From Dehalococcoidia bacterium (lineage in GTDB: Bacteria > Chloroflexota > Dehalococcoidia > UBA6926), in the NCBI GenBank assembly GCA_030754805.1, contig JASLZO010000025.1, forward strand, positions 1 through 6,052: 6,052 bases of DNA. The letters run 5' to 3'. How positions within the stretch are numbered: the first letter of the stretch is position 1; each line of letters begins with the position of its first letter. Shown here in pieces: positions 1 through 6,052 of the stretch. The notes beneath the pieces are model-generated. The model saw only the letters and a list, made by a program, of their open reading frames with translations, did no database searches and was not told where the DNA came from. The position numbers and the translations under genes were made by a program.

Positions 1-1249
1 TGACGAGGGTGGGAGTATCGACTCGTATCGTGAGTCTGGTGGGTATCAGCAGCTCTCGCTCCTGGCGAACGGCGAGACGAGCGTCCAGTCGGCGTTGGAG
101 TCACTGGCCTCCAGCGGATTGACCGGTCGTGGCGGGGCGGCGTTCCCACTGGCGGCGAAATGGCGCGCCGTTCGCGAAGCTCCCGGCGATCTGAAGTACA
201 TCGTCTGTAACGCGGACGAGGGAGAGCCGGGGACGTTCAAGGACCGGCCGCTGCTGCACCTGAGCCCTCATTTGTTGCTGGAAGGAATGGCGCTCGCGGG
301 TGTGGCAGCCGGCGCGACGACTGGGATTATCTACCTGCGCTACGAGTACCCGGAGGCGCTCGAACGGTTGCTTAATGCGATCAACGAGGCGGAATCCGCG
401 GGGGTGCTCGGGAGTTCCATCATGGGTTCCGAAGTCGCCTTCCGTATGTGGGTGAAGCGCGGTGCGGGCTCGTATGTGTGTGGTGAAGAGACATCACTCC
501 TGAATTCGTTGGAGGGCGTGAAGCCCTGGCCGCGGGAACGGCCGCCGTTCCCAACAACGAGTGGCCTATGGAACCGACCGACGGTGATCAACAACGTCGA
601 ATCGTTCAGTGCGGTCCCGCCGATTCTGGAAAAAGGAGCGGACTGGTTCCGCGGCCTAGGACGGCGCGAGAATGCGGGCACCAAGCTTTACTCAGTCAGT
701 GGGGACGTCCAACAGGCCGGGAACTACGAACTCCCACTCGGGATTACGGCAAGGGAAGTGATCGAGGGATATGCCGGCGGTCCGTCCGAGGGTCGAACTA
801 CAAAGGCTTTCACGCTGGGGGGCATCTCTGGTGGACTTCTCGGCGCGGAACACCTGGATATCAATCTTGATTACGTGAGCAACGGCGACCTCGGCGTGTC
901 GGTGGGTTCGGGTGGGATCGTCGTGGTGGACGACTCTCGCTGCATCGTGGAATTCGTGCGGACGACGATGCGTTTCTATCAAGACGAGAGTTGCGGGAGG
1001 TGCTTCCCGTGCAGGATCGGGACGGTGCGGCTCCGGGAGTTGCTGGATGGTCTGACAGGTCGGCACGACCTGTCGGAAGACGCCCTGTCGCGCATGGATG
1101 CGATCGGGGCACTGATGGCAACGACCTCCGCGTGCGGGCTTGGGCAGGCGGCGCCGCTGGTCGTAACCGGCTTGTTCCGTTCCTTCCGAAACGAGGTTGA
1201 CGAGCATGCGACCGGCCGAAACTGTCGTGCGGGCGTCTGCTCTCTTTAG
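1..1249 (+). CDS. NuoF/FdsB-like NAD(P)- and FMN-binding 4Fe-4S subunit of formate dehydrogenase (5' partial)
   Basis: The frame is open from base 2 to TAG at 1247-1249, giving 415 visible residues. The true start lies upstream: a TTG at 95 is in frame, but family-like sequence (SIDSYRESGGY) already precedes it. Visible motifs, counting from the first full codon: GRGGAAFP (42-49) and YIVCNADEGEPGTFKDR (66-82), the NAD/FMN site of the NuoF family; GAGSYVCGEE (from 154); and ESCGRCFPC with Cys331, 334 and 337 plus Cys378, the usual ligands of the N3-type [4Fe-4S] cluster. The protein ends soon after a CRAGVC tail (Cys408, Cys413). It lacks the C-terminal 2x[4Fe-4S] ferredoxin domain found in HydB/HndC-type hydrogenase subunits, so it looks FdsB-like. 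From its place before the formate dehydrogenase genes I infer that it passes electrons between the Fe-S subunit and NAD(P). A NuoE-like partner, separate or fused, would be expected upstream. A complex I or hydrogenase subunit is the alternative, made unlikely by the neighbours. NAD versus NADP preference cannot be read here. Confidence 0.93.
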   Translation, partial: DEGGSIDSYRESGGYQQLSLLANGETSVQSALESLASSGLTGRGGAAFPLAAKWRAVREAPGDLKYIVCNADEGEPGTFKDRPLLHLSPHLLLEGMALAGVAAGATTGIIYLRYEYPEALERLLNAINEAESAGVLGSSIMGSEVAFRMWVKRGAGSYVCGEETSLLNSLEGVKPWPRERPPFPTTSGLWNRPTVINNVESFSAVPPILEKGADWFRGLGRRENAGTKLYSVSGDVQQAGNYELPLGITAREVIEGYAGGPSEGRTTKAFTLGGISGGLLGAEHLDINLDYVSNGDLGVSVGSGGIVVVDDSRCIVEFVRTTMRFYQDESCGRCFPCRIGTVRLRELLDGLTGRHDLSEDALSRMDAIGALMATTSACGLGQAAPLVVTGLFRSFRNEVDEHATGRNCRAGVCSL

Positions 1250-1260
1250 GAACTGGTAAC

Positions 1261-1265
1261 GAGGG
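1261..1265 (+). promoter_or_regulatory. Ribosome binding site for the Fe-S subunit gene
   Basis: GAGGG lies 4 nt before the ATG at 1270, inside the 20-nt gap after the NuoF-like gene. It supports this ATG as the start. The resulting N-terminus leads directly into the 2Fe-2S ferredoxin fold, as in family members. Confidence 0.6.
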
Positions 1266-1269
1266 AAAG

Positions 1270-1950
1270 ATGACGCAACAAGGCCAACGCGCGACCATCA
1301 ATGGCCGCGAGATCGACATCTCAGAGGGCGAAACGATTCTTGAGGCGGCAGCAATGGTAGGTGTGGCGGTGCCGATCTTGTGCCATGACGAACGCGTTAC
1401 GCCTTCGGCGACCTGTCGCGTGTGCGTGGTCAAGGTCGAGGGCCGCAGGTTGCCGATCGCCGCCTGCGCACAAAAGATTGAGCCCGGAATGACCGTGGTA
1501 ACCGAGGATGACGACCTTTCTACCTGGCGCAAGGGAATCATTGAGCTGACGCTTTCCGAGCTTGGTGGAGGCGCCTGTCTCTCGTGTGAGATGCACGGCC
1601 CGTGCGACCTGCACGCGTTGGCGGCGGAGGTAGGAGCGGAGCCGGGGGCGCTGCGGGGCGCCACCAGTGCCGGGCCGAAGTTGGACGACAGCAACCCGTT
1701 CATCCTTCGTGACTACGATCAGTGCATCTTCTGCTACCGGTGCACCCGTGTGTGCGGGGAACATGAACAGGCCCACGCGATAGGCCCTGCGGGCCGCGGC
1801 TTCGCGAGCATCATCGCGACTTCGTTCGACGGCGGGTTGATGGACAGTCCATGCACGTTCTGCGGTCAGTGCATCCAGACCTGTCCGACAGGAGCACTGC
1901 TGGACCGCCGGATGATCGAGTTGCTGAAGGATGAAGGGGCGATCCGATGA
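1270..1950 (+). CDS. NuoG-N-terminus-like Fe-S electron-transfer subunit of formate dehydrogenase (2Fe-2S plus 4Fe-4S clusters)
   Basis: This 226-residue protein matches the N-terminal electron-transfer module of FdsA-type formate dehydrogenase, also seen in NuoG and HoxU. Order of domains: a 2Fe-2S plant-type ferredoxin fold at about 7-78 with Cys38, 49, 52 and 66; a region equivalent to the His-Cys [4Fe-4S] domain at about 86-120 with Cys103, 106 and 112; and a double [4Fe-4S] ferredoxin domain with CxxCxxCxxxC at 152-162 and 195-205. The likely role is to carry electrons between the molybdenum subunit and the NuoF-like subunit in the cytoplasm; there is no signal peptide or membrane segment. 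No His occurs between residues 40 and 108, so the usual His ligand of the His-Cys cluster is missing. The gene ends about where FdsA-type proteins have the linker to the Mo domain, and its TGA overlaps the next ATG as ATGA. A second in-frame stop (TAG, 1957-1959) follows three codons later. HoxU of a hydrogenase is the alternative, made unlikely by the neighbouring FDH catalytic gene. Confidence 0.92.
   Translation: MTQQGQRATINGREIDISEGETILEAAAMVGVAVPILCHDERVTPSATCRVCVVKVEGRRLPIAACAQKIEPGMTVVTEDDDLSTWRKGIIELTLSELGGGACLSCEMHGPCDLHALAAEVGAEPGALRGATSAGPKLDDSNPFILRDYDQCIFCYRCTRVCGEHEQAHAIGPAGRGFASIIATSFDGGLMDSPCTFCGQCIQTCPTGALLDRRMIELLKDEGAIR
1934..1939 (+). promoter_or_regulatory. Ribosome binding site for the catalytic subunit gene
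   Basis: AAGGGG lies 7 nt before the ATG at 1947 and is inside the end of the preceding gene. Together with the ATGA stop/start overlap it indicates translational coupling. It argues that the two-gene split is real and not a sequencing frameshift. Confidence 0.6.
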
Positions 1951-3992
1951 CGATCGTAGAAAAGGTGCGCACCATCTGCCCGTTTTGCGGGACCGGGTGT
2001 GGCATGGAGCTGAACGTGTTCCAGGGGAAGGTCGTGGGTGTAACCCCCGACTGGAGCTCGCCCGTCAGCGAGGGGGCTCTCTGCGTGAAGGGGCAGTTCG
2101 GCACCGGGTTCATCCACAGCCCCGACCGGCTCACGACACCGTTGGTGCGACAGAACGGCGAACTGCAAGAGGCAAGCTGGGAAGAGGCCACCACCTTGAT
2201 TGCCGAGGCGTTCGGGAAGATCAAGGAGCGTTACGGTGGCGCCGGGTTTGCGCTGTGGTCGTCTTCACGATCGACCAACGAGAGCAATTTCATGCTGGAG
2301 AAGTTCGCCCACGCGGTGCTGGGCACGAACAACGTCGACAACTGCTCACGCACTTGACACGCTGCTTCGGTCACCGGACTGATGGCCATGTTCGGACGGG
2401 GCGCGATGAGCAACTCACAAACGGAGTTAGAGAACGCTCCACTCATTTTCGCGACGGGGACTAATACGACAGAGACGCACCCGGTACTCGCGCTGCGGGT
2501 GAAAAAGGCGGTCTCGAAGGGGGCAAAGCTGATGGTCGCCGACCCGCGGAAGATTGGACTGACGGAGTTCGCCCACCGCTGGCTGCCGCTCAAGATCGGC
2601 TCGGATACCGTCCTCTACAACACGATGGCGCACGTGATCATCGAAGAAGACTTGTATGACCACGAGTTCGTCTCGGAGCGCACCGAGGGATTGGGCGAAC
2701 TCCGAAAGTTCCTGAAGACCTACACGCCCGAATATGGAGAGTCGCATACCGGCCTTCCCCGCGAGGAGATCGTCGCCGCGGCCCGCGAGTATGCAATAGC
2801 AGAACGAGCGGCCGTGATCTACACACTGGGCGTGACGGAGCATGTCCATGGCGTCTACAACGTGCAGGCACTGGCGAACCTGACGATGCTGACCGGCAAC
2901 CTAGGGATACCCAGCGCCGGGCTGAACCCTTTGCGCGGACAGAACAACGTCCAGGGCGCTGGAGACATGGGCGCGCTTCCCGCGTTCCTACCCGGGTATC
3001 AGCGTCACGGGGACGACGAAGCTCGGGCGCGCTTCGAGAAGGAGTGGGGCGTTGAGCTTGATCCGAAACCGGGATTGACGAAAGTTGCGGCGGTCGAGGA
3101 GATGCTGGAGGATCGCATCAAGGGTCTCTGGGTGATGGGCGAGAACACCATTGTCTCCGAAGCGAACACGAACAAGACGCGAGAAGCTCTTGGGGAACTC
3201 GATCTGATGGTCGTGCAGGATTTGTTCTTGACCGAAACGGCACAGGTGGCGGACGTGGTGCTCCCGGCGGCGGCGTACGCGGAGGTGGAAGGAACGTACA
3301 CGAACACCGACCGTCGTGTGCAACGCCTACGGAAAGCGGTGGACGCGCCCGGTGTCGCGCGAAGCGATTGGGAGGGCATCTTGGAGGTCGCGAACCGGAT
3401 GGGGTACGCGATGTCGTACTCGGGGCCATCGGAGGTCTGGGACGAAGCCGCCCGCCTGGCGCCAATCATCTCCGGAATCAGCTATGAACGGATCGAGAAG
3501 GAGGGCCTGCAGTGGCCGTGCCCGACACCGGACCATCCGGGCACTTCGTTCCTGCACGAGCACACGTTCGTGTCCGGGAGGGGCAGGTTCATGATGACGC
3601 CCCACGTCCCTGCCGCAGAGCCGCCGGACGACGACTACCCGTTCGTGCTCACGACCGGTCGGCGCCGGCCGACATATCACACGGGGACGATGACCCGTCG
3701 AGATGAGCGTTTGAACGAACTGGTCCCAGAGGAAGTGCTGGAGATCAACCTGGAAGACGCGGTCGACCTCAGGCTGGAGGATGGGGACGAGGCGGACGTC
3801 TCATCGCGTCGAGGGACGCTCCGATTGCCGGTGAAGATCACGGACATGTCGCCGGCGGGAATCGCGTTCATGAGCTTCAGCTTCCCAGACAAAGCGATGA
3901 CGAATGTGCTCACGACCGACGAACACGACCCGCAGAGTCACACGGCGCAGTTCAAGGCCACGGCGGTGCAGATCCGGAGGGTTGCGGGGTAG
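1947..3992 (+). CDS. fdhF: Formate dehydrogenase catalytic (alpha) subunit, selenoprotein with Sec137 encoded by in-frame TGA
   Basis: Bis-MGD molybdenum/tungsten enzyme that interconverts formate and CO2, predicted cytoplasmic. Read through TGA 2355-2357, the frame gives 681 residues, close to E. coli FdhF (715). The N-terminal 4Fe-4S motif is Cys11, Cys14, Cys18 and Cys46, followed by Lys48 in CVKG, the conserved lysine of the family. The active-site stretch reads VDNCSRT-Sec137-His138-AASVTGL, aligning with E. coli VDCCARV-Sec140-His141. PLRGQNNVQG supplies Arg330, equivalent to the catalytic Arg333 of FdhF. The C-terminal dinucleotide-binding domain begins at about residue 565 (PFVLTTGRRRPTYHTGTMTRR) and contains LNELVPEEVLEIN and SSRRG. 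There is no Tat signal, and the NuoG-like Fe-S domains of FdsA-type FDHs are on the preceding gene. The ATG at 2382 is an internal Met, not a start: it would remove the 4Fe-4S cluster and the active site. In the bis-MGD family Sec is known essentially from FDHs, which strengthens the formate assignment. Whether the metal is Mo or W, and the physiological direction, cannot be read here. Confidence 0.93.
2355..2357 (+). other. Selenocysteine codon (TGA, Sec137)
   Basis: The TGA occupies the Sec/Cys position of the FDH active site, with the invariant His codon (CAC) next. The frame before it and after it encodes contiguous parts of one FDH with no residues missing. It is the only internal TGA in any of the four genes, and their Trp residues are read from TGG. 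That argues against general TGA reassignment and against random decay. Confidence 0.92.
2358..2387 (+). promoter_or_regulatory. Candidate bacterial SECIS hairpin downstream of the Sec codon
   Basis: Eleven nt after the TGA, bases 2369-2387 can fold into a hairpin. Pairs are G2369-C2387, G2370-C2386, U2371-G2385, C2372-G2384, A2373-U2383 and C2374-G2381. A2382 is bulged and the apical loop is CGGACU. In E. coli fdhF the SelB-binding upper hairpin also begins 11 nt after UGA and presents a GGUCU loop at the same codons; here the loop has GGACU. The lower stem is weak by eye. SECIS function is inferred from position and fold only. Confidence 0.65.
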
Positions 3993-4012
3993 CCGATGCC
4001 GGGTGTGACCCT

Positions 4013-6052
4013 TTAGGCGGAGCCGCCTTTAATCTCGGCGTGGACCTTTTCGGGCGTGATAGGGATCTCGTTGATCCTGGCTCCGACGACATCCGCCACG
4101 GCGTTCGCGACGGCGGGGGCGGCCATGCTGTTCGTGTGCTCTCCGATGCCCCTGGTGTTGTACGGTCCATGGCCGTCGTCGGATTCGAGAACGACAGTGT
4201 TCAGGGCCGGGATATCGGCGACGGTCGGAATCTTCATGTCCGCGAACGAAGGGTTCGTGACGCGACCGCCTTCGTCGTGGACTAGTCCCTCCATGACGGC
4301 GGTGCCGAGGGACTGGACGAGGCCGCCCTCGATCTGACCGGTGAACCCGATGGGATTGAGCATCCGCCCGGTCTCGTGGACGGCCGTGTAGCGGAGCACG
4401 TCGATTTCGCCGCTGTCCTGATCGACGGCGACGTCTACGACGTGAACCCCGAAGCCGGTCCATGGGCTGTCGAAGCCCTGCTGTTCGTCGGTCTGTGCAA
4501 CCACGGGCTCACCGAACCTGCGCACGACCTCCTCGATTGGGATCCGTTCGGCAGGCGTCGAGCCATTGACGACGTACCCGTGCTCGAACGTGATTTGCTC
4601 CTCGGGCCAGCCCATGAACTCAGCGGTGAGCTGTTGGAGCCGCTCTCGTGCGTTCACCGATGCGCCATGCGCGGCGGCGCTGTAGACGCGCGCGCCCCGG
4701 CTGCCGGCGATGCCCATATCCCCGGTCTTCTTCTCTCCGCCGGTCGACCAGTGGGTGACCCTGATTCTATCGAGCGGAACGGATAGCTCCTGCGAGACGA
4801 TCTGCGAGATGATCGTGGCGGTGCCGACTCCGGGATCGAAGACGGGATGACCCACCTCGACGCCGCCGTCTTCGAGGATTTTGACCTCAACGTGGGCAGA
4901 CGCGCCGATCTGACTGTGGCTGCCGATGGCGATTCCGCGTCCGACCCCCGGTTCCTTCGGGCCGTCGTACCCGGCGGCCTCCGCGGCACGGCGAAGCGCC
5001 TCTTCGGCGCGGACGTCCTGCCACTCCTCTCCTGTCGGATATTCATCGTTCGCGCCTACGACGTTGCGGAGCCGGAAATCGAGCGGGTCCATGGCAATCG
5101 CTCTGGCCATGACGTCCATATGAGATTCGCCGGCGAAGTGCGCCTGGACGTGTCCGGGCGATCTGGCGTAGGTGCACGGCGAGGTGTTGGTGTAGACCTG
5201 GTGTGAGTTCACCTTGACGTTCGAGATCTGATACGGGCCGACGATTTCGAGGATCCCGGTGATAGCGGGTATGGGTGCGTATGCGGCGTAGCCGCCACCC
5301 GCGAAGTGGATCTCCGATTCCCAGGCGGTGATGGTTCCGTCCCGCTTCATGCCGGTCTTGACCTGCATGGTTGCGGGGTGACGCATCGTCATGTTCTGGA
5401 ACTCTTCTTCGTAGTCGGCACGCCACTTCACCGGGCGTCCGGTCTTTTGAGCCAGCAGATAAGCAATAGGTATGCAGATGGCGGTGGATTTGCCGCCGAA
5501 CGAGCCTCCGACGTAGGCGAAGTTGATGTTGATCCTGTCTTCGTCAAGACCGAACAGACGAGCGATTTCCTGGTGGGCGCCGTTCGGAGAGTCGTTCGCG
5601 GCCCAAATCTCGACGGAACCGTCGTTCTCGATTTTGACCAGGCACCCGTGCGGTTCTAGATAGGCTTGGTGCAGGAGAGGGGTTTTGTACGTCCGCTCGA
5701 GGACGATGTCGGCATCGGCGAACCCGTCCTCGACATCACCTCGCTCGGTGCTGATCCCGGCGTAACGGTTCCCGTCGGCCGGGAGGGGCATCATCTTCTC
5801 GTAATCGTCGAAGTCAGGGTGAAAGATCTGGGCGCCGGGAGCGGCGGATTCGATCGGATCGAAGATCGCAGGGAGTTCTTCGTAATCGACCTCGATGAGC
5901 AGCAACGCGGCAGCGGCGGTGTCGGGATCATCCGCGGCGACGGCGGCGACCTTGTCTCCGACCAGCATCACTTCGTCCCAACACAGGACCGGCTCGTCCT
6001 TGATCGCGTTTCCTGTGCGCATGCCCTCGACGTCCTTGCCCGTGATGACGGC
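4013..6052 (-). CDS. Xanthine dehydrogenase/aldehyde oxidase-family molybdopterin-binding large subunit (5' partial), substrate unknown
   Basis: The frame is open from the right window edge to TAA at 4015-4013, giving 679 visible residues. The ATG at 6022 is internal, because the ten codons before it (AVITGKDVEG) already match the family. Visible motifs, in visible numbering: the aldehyde oxidase/xanthine dehydrogenase a/b hammerhead end (DEPVLCWDEVMLVGDKVAAVAA, about 19-40, written here in part); the Moco-binding GGSFGGK (182-188); YTNTSPCTYARSPGHVQ (287-303), the segment equivalent to the active-site loop; GSR (450-452); and RGIGEH with Glu638, the position of the family's catalytic Glu. 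These enzymes hydroxylate heterocycles, aldehydes or CoA-linked aromatics, or oxidise CO, using a mono-oxo Mo-MCD centre with FAD and 2Fe-2S partner subunits. The partners are not in the window; they could lie upstream, beyond 6052. The active-site loop is not the Cys-bearing CO dehydrogenase type (AYRCSFR), so CoxL is unlikely. The substrate cannot be assigned. The gene is convergent with the FDH operon, 20 nt apart, so they are not co-transcribed. Confidence 0.9.
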   Translation of the reverse strand, partial: AVITGKDVEGMRTGNAIKDEPVLCWDEVMLVGDKVAAVAADDPDTAAAALLLIEVDYEELPAIFDPIESAAPGAQIFHPDFDDYEKMMPLPADGNRYAGISTERGDVEDGFADADIVLERTYKTPLLHQAYLEPHGCLVKIENDGSVEIWAANDSPNGAHQEIARLFGLDEDRININFAYVGGSFGGKSTAICIPIAYLLAQKTGRPVKWRADYEEEFQNMTMRHPATMQVKTGMKRDGTITAWESEIHFAGGGYAAYAPIPAITGILEIVGPYQISNVKVNSHQVYTNTSPCTYARSPGHVQAHFAGESHMDVMARAIAMDPLDFRLRNVVGANDEYPTGEEWQDVRAEEALRRAAEAAGYDGPKEPGVGRGIAIGSHSQIGASAHVEVKILEDGGVEVGHPVFDPGVGTATIISQIVSQELSVPLDRIRVTHWSTGGEKKTGDMGIAGSRGARVYSAAAHGASVNARERLQQLTAEFMGWPEEQITFEHGYVVNGSTPAERIPIEEVVRRFGEPVVAQTDEQQGFDSPWTGFGVHVVDVAVDQDSGEIDVLRYTAVHETGRMLNPIGFTGQIEGGLVQSLGTAVMEGLVHDEGGRVTNPSFADMKIPTVADIPALNTVVLESDDGHGPYNTRGIGEHTNSMAAPAVANAVADVVGARINEIPITPEKVHAEIKGGSA
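4015..4028 (+). terminator. Possible weak terminator hairpin between convergent genes
   Basis: AGGCGGAGCCGCCT is a perfect inverted repeat. It effectively makes a 5-bp stem with a GAGC loop and is followed on the plus strand by TTTAATCT. It begins 23 nt after the formate dehydrogenase stop and overlaps the last codons of the convergent gene. The stem is short and the T run has only three bases, so plus-strand termination is tentative. The minus-strand side has no T tract. Confidence 0.3.

Noticed and set aside
95..1249. TTG at 95 as the true start of the NuoF-like gene
   Set aside because: The frame is open to the window edge, and family-like residues (SIDSYRESGGY) precede the TTG, so the gene continues upstream.
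861..1703. 280-aa open frame on the minus strand
   Set aside because: It runs antisense across two strongly supported Fe-S genes. It is rich in Arg, Pro and Ser as expected for a shadow frame in GC-rich DNA, and shows no recognisable domain.
1947..2357. Pseudogene caused by a nonsense mutation in the FDH subunit
   Set aside because: The only internal stop is a TGA at exactly the Sec position, followed by His and a SECIS-like hairpin. The rest of the frame is intact with conserved motifs throughout.
2382..3992. Separate 536-aa protein beginning at ATG 2382
   Set aside because: It lies in the same frame as 1947-2354 and lacks the 4Fe-4S and active-site parts. The ATG aligns with an internal Met of FDH, and no ribosome binding site precedes it. 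It is the downstream part of the selenoprotein.
4376..4786. 136-aa plus-strand open frame
   Set aside because: It is antisense to the well-conserved xanthine dehydrogenase-family gene and shows no motif of its own.
4013..6022. ATG at 6022 as the true start of the hydroxylase subunit
   Set aside because: The frame stays open to 6052, and the upstream codons (AVITGKDVEG) match the family. A family member would also have a longer N-terminal region.

Overview
The window holds a GC-rich bacterial molybdoenzyme region with four genes and almost no non-coding DNA. Three plus-strand genes (1-3992) form a tight operon for a soluble, NAD(P)-linked formate dehydrogenase. They are a NuoF-like flavin/Fe-S subunit (5' end cut off by the window edge), a small NuoG-N-terminus-like Fe-S electron-transfer subunit, and the catalytic bis-MGD molybdenum (or tungsten) subunit. 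A fourth gene (6052-4013, minus strand) converges on them. It encodes the large molybdopterin-binding subunit of a xanthine dehydrogenase/aldehyde oxidase-family hydroxylase, and its 5' end is also cut off.

The main result is that the catalytic formate dehydrogenase subunit is one selenoprotein gene, 1947-3992, read through an in-frame TGA at 2355-2357. The TGA lies exactly where FDHs carry catalytic Sec or Cys, directly before the conserved His. The frame continues after it without a break into the rest of the protein. A hairpin beginning 11 nt after the TGA matches the spacing and apical-loop position of the E. coli fdhF SECIS. A naive gene caller would report a 136-aa fragment (1947-2357) plus a 536-aa protein (from 2382), or call a pseudogene.

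Proposed electron path: formate is oxidised at Mo(W)-Sec137. Electrons pass to the [4Fe-4S] cluster of the same subunit, then through the 2Fe-2S and 4Fe-4S centres of the 1270-1950 protein to the 4Fe-4S/FMN of the NuoF-like protein, and finally to NAD(P)+. The direction could be reversed for CO2 reduction. In the FdsA type of FDH the electron-transfer and catalytic modules are one polypeptide. Here they are two genes joined by an ATGA overlap. The small Fe-S subunit also has no His where the family's His-Cys [4Fe-4S] cluster normally has one.

Organism: a Sec-decoding, GC-rich bacterium with more than one molybdoenzyme. Chloroflexota, Desulfobacterota or Actinomycetota would fit, but nothing here fixes the phylum. 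No tRNA, rRNA, CRISPR array, mobile element or selA/B/C/D gene is visible. The only intergenic gaps are 1250-1269 and 3993-4012.
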